Source: Croceivirga thetidis
GTDB lineage: Bacteria; Bacteroidota; Bacteroidia; Flavobacteriales; Flavobacteriaceae
Assembly (NCBI RefSeq): GCF_012272815.1
Contig: NZ_JAAWWL010000001.1
Coordinates: forward strand, 310,001 to 374,000
Direction of reading: 5' to 3'
Length of the DNA stretch: 64,000 nucleotides
Position 1 is the first letter of the stretch. Every line of letters begins with the position of its first letter. This document shows, in pieces, positions 8,851 through 18,396 of the stretch. The notes beneath the pieces are model-generated. The model was not told the origin of the DNA and ran no database searches. It saw nothing but the letters and a program-made list of their open reading frames with translations. Made by a program: the position numbers and the translations under genes.

Positions 8851-9834
8851 TTAGAAGAATCTAGGAGAGTCGATTCGTTTCGGTTTACCCTTTAAATTTC
8901 TATTACGTCTTTTATTTTTTGCTTTATTGGAAGACCCACCTTGGCCCACATAAAATTTTAATATTGCCTCGTGAGAACCAGAATTGAATTGTGCAAGGCC
9001 ATTTGTATTGTAATCATATGAATAACCAATGAACAAACTTGGTGAAACCTGGAATCCGGCTAATCCACTTACCGCATTATCAAATCGATAGGAAACACCT
9101 GCTGTAAAAGTTTCTTGAAATAAAAAATTTGCCGATATGTTCATATTGACTGGAGAGCCTTTCAAGTAATTGAGCAAAAAGGCTGGTTTAAATCGTAACC
9201 TATCAGTTAAATCAAAAACGTAGCCACCTATAAAATTATACTGAATTTCATCTTCTACAATAGTGGCAACCTCATCATTATAAATTCCGTTGGTTAAAAA
9301 GTTAGGAATTGAAACACCCAAATACCAATCATCTTCATACATGAATATTCCTGCGCCAATAATTGGATAAAAATTATTTTGCTCGATGGGACCAACACTG
9401 GGATCATTCGGATTTTCAAAATTTCCTCTACTGTAATCAACGTTCAATAAAGAACCTCCTGCGTTTATACCGAAGGATAATAACGTTTCAGAAGAAATAT
9501 CTATCTGATATGAATAAGAACCGTCGATATAAGTTTGGGATATTGGTCCCAATTCCTCGTTAACAGCATTGAAACCTATACCCATTTTCTCATTCTCCAA
9601 AGGGTAGTTGGCGCCAAATCTTATTGTTCTTGGTGCTCCAGGTATATCAATCCATTGTGCCCTATATAAAGCAGCCAAATCAAAAGATTCAACAGTACCA
9701 ACATAAGCTGGATTGAAACTACCCACATTATACATGTACTGAGTATATTGAGGCTCTTTTTGCGCTAATCCCAAGGTAAATACAAATAGCGCTTTAGCTA
9801 AAAATAAAAATGATTTGCTGTAATTGCCTCTCAT
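8851..9834 (-). CDS. Type IX secretion system membrane protein, PorP/SprF family
   Basis: The 327-aa product has a signal peptide and the family signature YTQYMYNVGSFNPAYVG just after it, followed by an amphipathic beta-barrel pattern ending in an aromatic-rich strand and a basic tail. PorP/SprF proteins are outer-membrane components that help secrete or hold a partner adhesin; SprF is needed for surface display of SprB in Flavobacterium johnsoniae. The giant adhesin gene lies 22 bp upstream and the OmpA gene 11 bp downstream, so this protein is probably the dedicated partner of that adhesin. Confidence 0.9.
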   Translation of the reverse strand: MRGNYSKSFLFLAKALFVFTLGLAQKEPQYTQYMYNVGSFNPAYVGTVESFDLAALYRAQWIDIPGAPRTIRFGANYPLENEKMGIGFNAVNEELGPISQTYIDGSYSYQIDISSETLLSFGINAGGSLLNVDYSRGNFENPNDPSVGPIEQNNFYPIIGAGIFMYEDDWYLGVSIPNFLTNGIYNDEVATIVEDEIQYNFIGGYVFDLTDRLRFKPAFLLNYLKGSPVNMNISANFLFQETFTAGVSYRFDNAVSGLAGFQVSPSLFIGYSYDYNTNGLAQFNSGSHEAILKFYVGQGGSSNKAKNKRRNRNLKGKPKRIDSPRFF

Positions 9835-9856
9835 AATAGTTTACTCTTTTCAGAGC

Positions 9857-12800
9857 TTATCTAATTATTTGAATCCATCCTTTTTTAGGCGTATTGCCAT
9901 CACCTAAATCCAATACATAGAAATAGGTTCCTTTTGGAAGTCCTCCGTTTTTACCTCTTCCATCCCAAGAACTGTCATAAGCACTCATCTCAAAAACACT
10001 ATTGCCATATTGATCAAAAACTTGAAGACTACTCGACGGATAGTTTTCATGACAATTTAAGATTAAATGTTCGTTTACACCATCTCCATTTGGTGAGAAG
10101 AGATTACAAATCGTTCCACATGTAATACAATCGGATACTGTACCTTCCAAAGTTACCGTAGCACTATTATTTTCAGTGCTTAAATCTTCTGGGAACGATG
10201 ATAGAATACTCGCTGTATTTTCAAGATTACCTTCTCTCAATATCAATACAACAATTTCTAAGGTTATTGTTTCTTCGGCATTTAATGTACCAAGACTCCA
10301 TTCTCCCGTCAATGGGTCGTAAATACCATTTGAAGTAGTTGAGGATACATATTCAAAGGATAATGGGTCCAAAATATCTTCAACTACGATATCATTAACT
10401 TGAACTGTAGTTAAATTTTCAACTGTAATTGTAAAACTAACTTCACTATCAACCAGAGGTTTCTCTATGTCTACCTCTTTTGAAATCTGCAAATAGTCCG
10501 GAGTTTCAGCCGTAAATGCAACAGTGCTACTGTCATTGGAAAAATTCGAATCTTCGGGTAAAGAACTTACCAAATTTGCAGTATTGGAAAGTGCTCCAGA
10601 AACAAGAATCACAACTTCTATTTCCAAAATGGCTGAATCGTTGCCCAATAACTCTGGTATTTCCCAATTTCCTGTAATAGGATCATAAGTTCCAGTATCA
10701 GCCAGGTGGGAGGTATACCCAAAAGAATCCGAATCAAGTAGATCAGAGACGAGGATATCAATGACTCTATCCGAAGTTGTATTATTAACAGTGATGGTAA
10801 AGGTTACCGTTTCGCCTACGAAAGGCGTACTGTTGTTTACAACTTTTAATACTGCCAAGTCTACAGGTTCAGGATTACAGTCTTCAGAAAGGAATGGATC
10901 ACATGGATCTAGGGGATCAGATGGATTTTCCGGAATTGCATCTGTTAAAGGGTTATCTTCTACAAGGACCTCTTCACCATCAGAAAGACCGTCACCATCG
11001 GAATCAAAATTATTTGGATCGGTTCCAAGATCAATTTCCTCGGCATTGGTTAAACCATCATTATCACAATCACTGGTACCCAAAGGGGTGCCGCCAATTG
11101 AATCACAATCATCAAGTGGGTCTGTTCCATCGGCAACTTCTTGACCATCCAAAATATCATCATCATCCGTGTCAGGATCATTAGGATCGGTACCTAAACT
11201 TTCCTCATCTGGATCCTGAAGACCATCATTATCGGCATCCAACAAACAGTCTATGGCCGTTACCGTTACATCAATTGATTGGTTTGTACAAGGTGCAGTT
11301 GCTCCAGTCGTAGTAAATCTAAAGACATAATCCCCTTCAGGTAGCCCGAGAAAGTCTACAGTATTATCATCATTAATCGTTACAACAACATTTGACGGAG
11401 AAGATTGAAGAACCCAGATTCCAGAATCTTCGCCTTCAAGTGTATCATCCAAATCCAATATTGTGGAATCTCCATCACCAGCCTCTGTACAAGCCACTAT
11501 GTTAGTTGGTGTACCTGTAGAAGGCTCAATCAATACATTCGCAGTAACCTCAACCCTATCAGAAGGACAACCATTTAGTGTAGCTTCAACAAAGAAAGAG
11601 GTCGTATCCGTTACATTTACTTCGAAACTTGAACCCGTACCTAAAATCGTGGTACTTGATAAAGAATCATACCAATTAAAAGTTGCATTTAAATTAGCAG
11701 TTGCAGTGAGTGTAACCAATCCTGGGCCACAACGGGTATCTCCTGTTGTTTCCGTAATTTCTGGGGTATCATTTAAAACCAAAGTAATGGCCAGTGTAGG
11801 ACTCGCACAATCCGTAGGATTATCAGAATCTGCATCGTCGAAATAGAATCCATAATAAGTACCCGGTGCACTAACAATACTGCTACGATGTGCACTGACC
11901 TGCAATGGATCCGCATTTGTACTCCATGTCAAAACACTTCCAGCAGGAGCAGTTCCTTCAACATAATCATTAAGGTCGGCATTAATTACATCACAAAAGT
12001 TTACAAAAGGATCATCCAAGTTTGTAATTGGTGCAGAAGAACCTGCATCACATGGAATCGAACAATCATCAACTGTTATTGTTATTGTAACCGATTGATC
12101 CGTGCAGGGAGAAACCGCTGTATTTGTGGTATAGGTGTACGAATAAACACCGTCAGGAACATTTACAAAATTTATAACGTTCTGAGCATTTGGGTTAAGA
12201 TTTATAGGACCACTGGTAAAGGACCAGTTACCACTTGCCGGTGAACCTCCTAGTTGGTCATCTAAATCGATAATAGTATTACCATTACTAGCATCACTAC
12301 AAGCGCTGGTGTTTATTGGAGTACCAGCTGATGGAGTAGTACTTGCCGTTATTGTTATGGTTAAAAAGTCACTTACACAGTCATTAATGTCATCAAAGAA
12401 AAACCCATAATAGGTTCCTGGTGAGTTAACTACACTACTTGGAAGGTGATTAGCATCATTCTCTAAATCTGTATTTTGAGTGCTCCAACGCAACTCGGCA
12501 CCAACAGGTGTTGCACTTGAAACGTAGTTATCTAAATCCTGATTAAAACTATCGCAAAAGGCAGTTGGTTCACCAACATCTTCAGTTGGTGCAAGGGTAC
12601 CAGCCAAACAAAAATCATTATCATTAATGGTCACTTGTCCAATGCCATCGGTAATTACAACTGAACTATTTGAAGGCGCACTTAAAGATACATTAAACGT
12701 TTCTGTAGCTTCAATCAATGCATCATCAAGTAATGTTACAATAATACTCCTAGTTTGTCCGTCGACTCCGGTAAATGAAATTGCAGAATTAGCAGCAACA

Positions 12801-15800
12801 TAATCAACCCCGTTCAGAGCGCTACCATCAACAGTCTCATAAGCTACTGTAAAATTGTTGGCGACTTCACCAGTTAAAGTAACAGTTAAATTTGCCGTTC
12901 CTGCACTTTCATCTATCGTTACATTATTAATTGCCAAGGAGGCCGTATCGGTATCTGCATTTGTTATTTGTACATCATCAACATCATCACCGTCAAAAGC
13001 CTCATAGATTGGGTCAGCCGAAGAAACTTCCGTAGTTCTAATCAAGAAAAGTGTCGGGCCATCGACCACATCATCATCAACTATGGTGACAGAAACCTGA
13101 ATTCCTGTCCAATTGGCTGGTGATATTTCAATTGATGCTGGTACTGTTCCTTCTTGGGTATCCGTAGAAATCAAATTAACTGTCACAGCTGAAGTCGGTC
13201 TACTGTTTAGTCGGATAGTAAAGGTTTCTGTTCCAGAATCCTCGTCAGTAGCTATGGTCGTAGGTGTTACAATAACTCCAGCCGTATCATCATCATCATT
13301 AACTACATTGACTATTTGGTCGGCTAAACCGTCGAAACCATCATCACTTGACGCATCATTTACTGATACTGTTATAGTATATGGTTGATCACCGTCATCA
13401 AAATCATCGTTAACACCGGTTATGGTAACTGTTTGTTCTTCATCATAATTACTCGGAGTAAATGTCAATGTAGGTGAATCGACAGTACCTTCACCTATAT
13501 CTGAAGAAGAGATATTAAATACCACATTGGATGTTGGCTGAACATCCAATACTACAGTGAATGTTGCAATTCCAGCACCTTCGGTAGTCTCTAATCCGGT
13601 TAATGGACTAACCGTAAAACCAGCGTTATCATTATCTGTGATGGTCCCGGTTGCAGGACTTCCAGATGCACTAACTCCATTCGTTGGGGTGCCAAGGGTA
13701 ACCGTAAAATTCTCATTTCCTTCAACAATGACATCATCTATAAGTGTGACCGTTATTGATTCTGTTTCACCAGCAGTTCCAGTAAATGTTAAGGTACCAG
13801 CTGTAGCGCTATAATCCGTCCCACCACCAGTAGCAGAATCACCGGGGTCTCCGAAGGTATAACCGACCGTTGTACCGCCAACAACCGTATTGCTTAAAGT
13901 TACAGTGAAAGTCATTGTACCATCACCCTCATCCGCCGTTTCGTTTTCTATAGTAAGTGTGGCATTATCATTATCCGTAATGGTACCTGTGGCGGGACTA
14001 CCCGAAGTGGTTACACCATTACTAGGTGTACCAAGGGTTACCGTAAACTCCTCACTTCCTTCAACTATGGCATCATCGTTTAATGTAACTGTTATTGTTT
14101 CCGATTCACCAGCTGTACCAATAAAAGTCAACGTTCCCGCAGTACCTGTATAGTCCGTTCCTCCTCCAGTAGCCGTATCGCCAGGATCTCCAAAGGTATA
14201 ACCCACAGTGGTTCCACCAACCACTGCGTTGTTGAGGGTCACAGTAAAGGTCATTGTACCATCACCTTCATCGGCAGTCTCATTATCAATTGTGAGTGTT
14301 GCCGTATCATCATCAGTTATTGTACCTGTTGCTGGACTTCCTACTGTAGTGGCACCATTGCTTGGGGTACCTAGCGTAACTGTGAATTCTTCCGTACCCT
14401 CTACTATCGCATCATCATTAAGGGTCACCGTTATTGTTTCTGTTTCTCCTGCGGTTCCAGCGAACGTTAATGTACCGGCAGTGCCAGTGTAGTCCGTTCC
14501 CCCGCCGGTGGCCGTGTCTCCTGCGTCACCAAAGGTGTAGCCTACTGTGGTTCCACCAACTACTGCGTTGTTGAGTGTTACCGTGAAAGTCATTGTACCA
14601 TCTCCTTCGTCAGCACTTTCATCGGTAATCGTTAAAGTGGCGGTATCATTATCAGTAATTGTTCCTGTAGCTGGGCTTCCTGAAGTTGTAACACCATTAC
14701 TGGGCGTTCCAAGTGTTACTGTGAATTCTTCGCTGCCTTCAACTATGGCATCATCATTAAGGGTTACTGTAATTGTCTCTGATTCTCCTGCTGTACCAAC
14801 AAAGGTCAACGTTCCCGCAATGCCAGTGTAGTCAGTTCCACCACCAGTAGCCGTATCACCTGGATCACCGAAAGTAAATCCAACGCTTGTACCGCCAACA
14901 ACAGCGTTGTTCAACGTAACCGTAAAGGTCATTGAACCTGTGCCTTCCCCTGCAGTCTCGTTGTCTATTGTAAGTGTTGCAGTGTCGTCGTCCGCTATGG
15001 TGACCGTATCACTGTTCGAACCTCCTATGGTATACTCCCCGCCTCCGGCAGCGGCCAAGGTTACTATTACCGTTTCATTGCCCTCTACTAGTGCATCATC
15101 TACCGGGGTGACCGTTATGGTCGCATCGTCGGCCCCGTTCGCAATCGAAACCGTACCCGTAAGCGCAGCGTAGTCTGAAGTGGCCGTGGCCGTTCCGCTT
15201 ACTGTGTAGTTCACCGTTATCGCGGAACCCGTATTGTTGGTCTGGTCAAGACTTACCGTGAAGGTACCCACATCAGGACCAGTCTCAGATGCAGCACCAT
15301 CAGTGGCGGCTATCGTTGCAACAGGTATAGTGTCATCGTCAGCTATTGTGACCGTATCACTGTTCGAACCTCCTATGGTATATTCCCCGCCTCCGGCAGC
15401 GGCCAAGGTTACTATTACCGTTTCATTGCCCTCTACTAGTGCATCATCTACCGGGGTGACCGTTATGGTCGCATCGTCGGCTCCGTTCGCAATTGAAACC
15501 GTACCCGTAAGCGCAGTGTAGTCTGAAGTGGCCGTGGCCGTTCCGCTTACTGTGTAGTTCACTGTTATCGCGGAACCCGTATTGTTGGTCTGGTCAAGAC
15601 TTACCGTGAAGGTACCCACATCAGGACCAGTCTCAGATGCAGCACCATCAGTGGCGGCTACCGTTGCAACAGGTATAGTGTCATCGTCAGCTATTGTGAC
15701 CGTATCACTGTTCGAACCTCCTATGGTATACTCCCCGCCTCCGGCAGCGGCCAAGGTTACTATTACCGTTTCATTGCCCTCTACTAGTGCGTCGTCTACC

Positions 15801-16819
15801 GGGGTGACCGTTATGGTCGCATCGTCGGCCCCGTTCGCAATCGAAACCGTACCCGAAAGCGCAGTGTAGTCTGAAGTGGCCGTGGCCGTTCCGCTTACTG
15901 TGTAGTTCACCGTTATCGCGGAACCCGTATTGTTGGTCTGGTCAAGACTTACCGTGAAGGTACCCACATCAGGACCAGTCTCAGATGCAGCACCATCCGT
16001 GGCGGCTATCGTTGCAACAGGTATTGTGTCGTCGTCCGCTATGGTGACCGTATCACTGTTCGAACCTCCTATGGTATACTCCCCGCCTCCGGCAGCGGCC
16101 AAGGTTACTATTACCGTTTCATTGCCCTCTACTAGTGCGTCGTCTACCGGGGTAACCGTTATGGTCGCATCGTCGGCCCCGTTCGCAATCGAAACCGTAC
16201 CCGAAAGCGCAGTGTAGTCCGAAGTGGCCGTGGCCGTTCCGCTTACTGTGTAGTTCACCGTTATCGCGGAACCCGTATTGTTGGTCTGGTCAAGACTTAC
16301 CGTGAAGGTACCCACATCAGGACCAGTCTCAGATGCAGCACCATCCGTGGCGGCTATCGTTGCAACAAAAGTATCGTCATTTTCTATGGTAATTGACGCA
16401 GTATCCGTAATATCTACCAATACTGCAGTTCCTTGTAGATTATCCATTACAATTGTCAACGCTTCATCCAATTCAACGGTAGTATCCGTAGTCGGGATAA
16501 CATCAAAATCAATGGCTTCACCAGGTGTACCTAGAAAATTCAAGGTTTGGCCGGATATCTGAGTGTAGTCGAGGTTTGCAAGGGTGGCGGTTCCATCTTG
16601 GGTATTCACATCAACTGAAAAACCACCTAGAACTGCAACATCCAAGGTGGCAGTCATGGTTATCGCACCACCATCTTCAGCCGCAGAGGCATCACTAATA
16701 GTTACCACTTGTGCAGTGCTATAGAATCCAAAACACAAAACAAACCCAAAGAAAAGAAGAAGCTTCAATTTTGGGGCTGAAAAGTTAGGACAAGCAATTT
16801 TTTCAAAGTAGGATACCAT
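9857..16819 (-). CDS. Giant Calx-beta repeat adhesin with type IX (type B) sorting domain
   Basis: The 2320-aa surface protein has a signal peptide (about 1-37, ending STAQ). Next come one Calx-beta-like domain (38-149), four near-identical 116-aa Calx-beta repeats (152-612), four 113-aa Calx-beta repeats of a second family (613-1064), three more divergent beta domains, and SprB-like segments with the SPGTYYGF motif. Acidic thrombospondin-type-3 calcium repeats follow (DADNDGLQD, DSDGDGLSD; DNA about 10.9-11.25 kb), then two DUF11-type domains. The C-terminus is a gliding-type CTD with LFSPNGDGVNEHL and WDGRGKNGG, the type B signal for type IX secretion. Many Asp-rich loops suggest Ca2+-dependent rigidity. 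Genes for PorP/SprF and OmpA follow in the same operon. Adhesion or motility is inferred. Confidence 0.9.
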   Translation of the reverse strand: MVSYFEKIACPNFSAPKLKLLLFFGFVLCFGFYSTAQVVTISDASAAEDGGAITMTATLDVAVLGGFSVDVNTQDGTATLANLDYTQISGQTLNFLGTPGEAIDFDVIPTTDTTVELDEALTIVMDNLQGTAVLVDITDTASITIENDDTFVATIAATDGAASETGPDVGTFTVSLDQTNNTGSAITVNYTVSGTATATSDYTALSGTVSIANGADDATITVTPVDDALVEGNETVIVTLAAAGGGEYTIGGSNSDTVTIADDDTIPVATIAATDGAASETGPDVGTFTVSLDQTNNTGSAITVNYTVSGTATATSDYTALSGTVSIANGADDATITVTPVDDALVEGNETVIVTLAAAGGGEYTIGGSNSDTVTIADDDTIPVATVAATDGAASETGPDVGTFTVSLDQTNNTGSAITVNYTVSGTATATSDYTALTGTVSIANGADDATITVTPVDDALVEGNETVIVTLAAAGGGEYTIGGSNSDTVTIADDDTIPVATIAATDGAASETGPDVGTFTVSLDQTNNTGSAITVNYTVSGTATATSDYAALTGTVSIANGADDATITVTPVDDALVEGNETVIVTLAAAGGGEYTIGGSNSDTVTIADDDTATLTIDNETAGEGTGSMTFTVTLNNAVVGGTSVGFTFGDPGDTATGGGTDYTGIAGTLTFVGTAGESETITVTLNDDAIVEGSEEFTVTLGTPSNGVTTSGSPATGTITDNDTATLTITDESADEGDGTMTFTVTLNNAVVGGTTVGYTFGDAGDTATGGGTDYTGTAGTLTFAGTAGETETITVTLNDDAIVEGTEEFTVTLGTPSNGATTVGSPATGTITDDDTATLTIDNETADEGDGTMTFTVTLNNAVVGGTTVGYTFGDPGDTATGGGTDYTGTAGTLTFIGTAGESETITVTLNDDAIVEGSEEFTVTLGTPSNGVTTSGSPATGTITDNDNATLTIENETADEGDGTMTFTVTLSNTVVGGTTVGYTFGDPGDSATGGGTDYSATAGTLTFTGTAGETESITVTLIDDVIVEGNENFTVTLGTPTNGVSASGSPATGTITDNDNAGFTVSPLTGLETTEGAGIATFTVVLDVQPTSNVVFNISSSDIGEGTVDSPTLTFTPSNYDEEQTVTITGVNDDFDDGDQPYTITVSVNDASSDDGFDGLADQIVNVVNDDDDTAGVIVTPTTIATDEDSGTETFTIRLNSRPTSAVTVNLISTDTQEGTVPASIEISPANWTGIQVSVTIVDDDVVDGPTLFLIRTTEVSSADPIYEAFDGDDVDDVQITNADTDTASLAINNVTIDESAGTANLTVTLTGEVANNFTVAYETVDGSALNGVDYVAANSAISFTGVDGQTRSIIVTLLDDALIEATETFNVSLSAPSNSSVVITDGIGQVTINDNDFCLAGTLAPTEDVGEPTAFCDSFNQDLDNYVSSATPVGAELRWSTQNTDLENDANHLPSSVVNSPGTYYGFFFDDINDCVSDFLTITITASTTPSAGTPINTSACSDASNGNTIIDLDDQLGGSPASGNWSFTSGPINLNPNAQNVINFVNVPDGVYSYTYTTNTAVSPCTDQSVTITITVDDCSIPCDAGSSAPITNLDDPFVNFCDVINADLNDYVEGTAPAGSVLTWSTNADPLQVSAHRSSIVSAPGTYYGFYFDDADSDNPTDCASPTLAITLVLNDTPEITETTGDTRCGPGLVTLTATANLNATFNWYDSLSSTTILGTGSSFEVNVTDTTSFFVEATLNGCPSDRVEVTANVLIEPSTGTPTNIVACTEAGDGDSTILDLDDTLEGEDSGIWVLQSSPSNVVVTINDDNTVDFLGLPEGDYVFRFTTTGATAPCTNQSIDVTVTAIDCLLDADNDGLQDPDEESLGTDPNDPDTDDDDILDGQEVADGTDPLDDCDSIGGTPLGTSDCDNDGLTNAEEIDLGTDPNNFDSDGDGLSDGEEVLVEDNPLTDAIPENPSDPLDPCDPFLSEDCNPEPVDLAVLKVVNNSTPFVGETVTFTITVNNTTSDRVIDILVSDLLDSDSFGYTSHLADTGTYDPITGNWEIPELLGNDSAILEIEVVILVSGALSNTANLVSSLPEDSNFSNDSSTVAFTAETPDYLQISKEVDIEKPLVDSEVSFTITVENLTTVQVNDIVVEDILDPLSFEYVSSTTSNGIYDPLTGEWSLGTLNAEETITLEIVVLILREGNLENTASILSSFPEDLSTENNSATVTLEGTVSDCITCGTICNLFSPNGDGVNEHLILNCHENYPSSSLQVFDQYGNSVFEMSAYDSSWDGRGKNGGLPKGTYFYVLDLGDGNTPKKGWIQIIR
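13628..14983 (-). repeat. Four tandem 339-bp Calx-beta repeats (family B) inside the adhesin gene
   Basis: Four consecutive copies of a 113-aa unit are encoded at 14983-14645, 14644-14306, 14305-13967 and 13966-13628. Each contains TFGDxGDxATGGGTDY and ends TGTITDND or TGTITDDD. The copies differ at many silent sites and some residues (for example DNETAGEG, DESADEGD, ENETADEGD), so this array is older or less homogenised than the neighbouring family A array. Confidence 0.85.
14984..16366 (-). repeat. Three and a near-complete fourth tandem 348-bp Calx-beta repeat (family A), near-identical in DNA
   Basis: Copies of a 116-aa unit are encoded at 16366-16019, 16018-15671, 15670-15323 and 15322-14984, the last ending after DDD. 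Only a few residues differ between copies (ALSG versus ALTG, one YTAL to YAAL, one VATI to VATV), and most DNA is identical. The segment 15001-15120 has 64 G+C of 120 (53%), against 40 of 120 (33%) in the fabD stretch 17041-17160. The identity and different base composition point to recent amplification or gene conversion, and the copy number could vary between strains. Confidence 0.9.
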
Positions 16820-16842
16820 TGTTTGTTTGTTTACCTGCTGGC

Positions 16843-16860
16843 GCGTTCTTTTGGGAACGC
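16843..16860 (-). promoter_or_regulatory. Hairpin in the leader of the adhesin operon
   Basis: A GC-rich inverted repeat GCGTTC / GAACGC with a 6-nt loop lies 23 bp upstream of the adhesin start codon at 16819. It has no T tract, so it is not an obvious terminator for the upstream fabD gene. In the mRNA it would fold just ahead of the start and could affect translation or stability; this is inference. Confidence 0.3.
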
Positions 16861-16939
16861 CAATAATACTAAAAAAAGGGGGAACAAACTAACTATACGG
16901 CCTAAATATAGCTTTTTGCGATTAACAGCAAAAATACAA

Positions 16940-17824
16940 TTATTCAACTGATGCCGAGGCTGTTTCCATGGTTCTATCGATCTTCTTTACCAAACCTTGT
17001 AAGACTTTTCCAGGACCTACCTCAGTAAAGTGATTTGCACCATCGGAAATCATATTTTTTACACTTTGTGTCCACTTTACAGGAGCAGTTAATTGCTCCA
17101 TCAAATTCACCTTTATCTCATTAGAAACCAAAACAGGTGATGTAGTCACATTTTGATATACTGGACAGCTCGGCTCGTTAAAATGTGTATTTTCGATTGC
17201 CGCAGCCAATTCTTCTCGAGCAGGTTCCATTAAAGGTGAATGAAATGCTCCTCCCACAGGTAAAACCATTGCCCTTTTAGCTCCAGCCTCCTTTAGGCTT
17301 TCACAAGCTTTATGTACAGCATCAACCTCACCCGATATCACCAATTGGCCTGGACAATTGTAATTTGCTGCAACAACAATACCGTCGGTTTCATCACAAA
17401 TCCTTTCAACAACCTGATCTTCAAGTGCTAAAACGGCTGCCATGGTACTTGGTTTAATTTCGCAAGCCTTTTGCATTGCCATTGCCCTTTGGGACACAAG
17501 TCTTAAACCGTCTTCAAAATTAAGTGTACCGTTTGCCACTAAGGCAGAAAATTCACCCAACGAATGGCCTGCAACCATATCTGGTTTGAACGATTCTCCC
17601 AACACCTTACTCAAAATGGTTGAATGAAGAAATATTGCTGGTTGGGTAACTTTTGTCTGTTTTAGGTCTTCAGGAGTTCCTTCAAACATGATATCAGTTA
17701 TGGAAAACCCGAGAATATCATTTGCCTGTTCAAACAATTCTTGGGCTTCAGGATGTTTTTCATATAAATCCAATCCCATCCCCACAAATTGGGCTCCTTG
17801 ACCTGGAAAAACGTATGCATTCAT
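16940..17824 (-). CDS. fabD: Malonyl-CoA:ACP transacylase
   Basis: FabD transfers malonyl from CoA to acyl carrier protein for fatty acid elongation in the cytoplasm. I start at the ATG at 17824, giving 294 aa beginning MNAYVFPGQGAQ, the family's usual N-terminus; a frame from 17842 adds six residues. The nucleophile is Ser88 in GHSLGE, and the FHSPLM motif about 100 residues later carries the catalytic His. The length is normal. The gene lies 57 bp after the gamma carbonic anhydrase gene; a -7-like motif at 17840-17847 suggests its own promoter. No other fab gene is nearby. Confidence 0.93.
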   Translation of the reverse strand: MNAYVFPGQGAQFVGMGLDLYEKHPEAQELFEQANDILGFSITDIMFEGTPEDLKQTKVTQPAIFLHSTILSKVLGESFKPDMVAGHSLGEFSALVANGTLNFEDGLRLVSQRAMAMQKACEIKPSTMAAVLALEDQVVERICDETDGIVVAANYNCPGQLVISGEVDAVHKACESLKEAGAKRAMVLPVGGAFHSPLMEPAREELAAAIENTHFNEPSCPVYQNVTTSPVLVSNEIKVNLMEQLTAPVKWTQSVKNMISDGANHFTEVGPGKVLQGLVKKIDRTMETASASVE

Positions 17825-17839
17825 TTTGAAGAATTTTGG

Positions 17840-17847
17840 CAAAAATA
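17840..17847 (-). promoter_or_regulatory. Candidate -7 element for fabD
   Basis: On the minus strand this reads TATTTTTG, matching the Bacteroidota -7 consensus TAnnTTTG, 15 bp upstream of the ATG at 17824. I see no TTG at the expected -33 distance, so the call is tentative. It supports the shorter fabD start, because a frame from 17842 would begin inside the motif. Confidence 0.35.
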
Positions 17848-17881
17848 GGAAAAGCCCAGGATTGAAATCACCTGACGTCCC

Positions 17882-18391
17882 TTATTTAAACCAACTTGAA
17901 TATTTAACATAATTATTCGCAATTCTGTCTATCTCTCCAGAACTTAATTCTATACTTACGTCTTTGAGCTTTTTGGCAGGCATACCCGCAAAAATTGTAC
18001 CTGACGGCACCCTAGTACCTTTGGTAACAACAGCACCTGCGGCAATTATGGAATTACTTTCAATGATACAGTCATCCATGACAATAGCACCCATACCAAT
18101 CAATACGTTATCATGAACAGTACAGCCATGTACAATTGCATTATGACCTATAGATACATTATTGCCAATATTGGATGGTGATTTTTGATAGGTACAATGA
18201 ATAACTGCACCGTCTTGAACATTTACCTTGTTGCCCATTCTTATAAAATGCACGTCGCCTCGAATAACAGCATTGAACCAAACACTGCATTGATTACCCA
18301 TAACAACATCACCAACAATCGTAGCGTTTTCGGCAATAAAGCAATCCTCACCAATTTGTGGGCCTTTACCATTAACAGCTTTAAGAATCAT
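17882..18391 (-). CDS. Gamma-class carbonic anhydrase family protein (hexapeptide-repeat)
   Basis: The 169-aa protein is a left-handed beta-helix with hexapeptide repeats of the form [IV]-G-x-x-[CAV]-x throughout (for example IGEDCF, IVGDVV, IGMGAI). His65 in HCTYQ and His83/His88 in GHNAIVHGC are at the positions of the metal-binding histidines of gamma carbonic anhydrases such as YrdA/PaaY relatives. These proteins are trimers, with zinc or iron at subunit interfaces. Many members have weak or unproven carbonic anhydrase activity, so the reaction is not certain. It starts 5 bp after the response regulator gene and is probably in the same transcript. Confidence 0.85.
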   Translation of the reverse strand: MILKAVNGKGPQIGEDCFIAENATIVGDVVMGNQCSVWFNAVIRGDVHFIRMGNKVNVQDGAVIHCTYQKSPSNIGNNVSIGHNAIVHGCTVHDNVLIGMGAIVMDDCIIESNSIIAAGAVVTKGTRVPSGTIFAGMPAKKLKDVSIELSSGEIDRIANNYVKYSSWFK

Positions 18392-18396
18392 ATGTA

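Noticed and set aside
9934-16562. Many long plus-strand frames antisense to the giant adhesin gene
   Set aside because: They repeat every 339 or 348 bp exactly as the minus-strand repeats do and encode low-complexity Ser/Val/Pro strings, so they are shadows caused by the repeat codons.
16913-16934. Possible fabD terminator TTTTTGC/GCAAAAA
   Set aside because: The stem has only two G-C pairs and the T tract is part of the stem; too weak to list.
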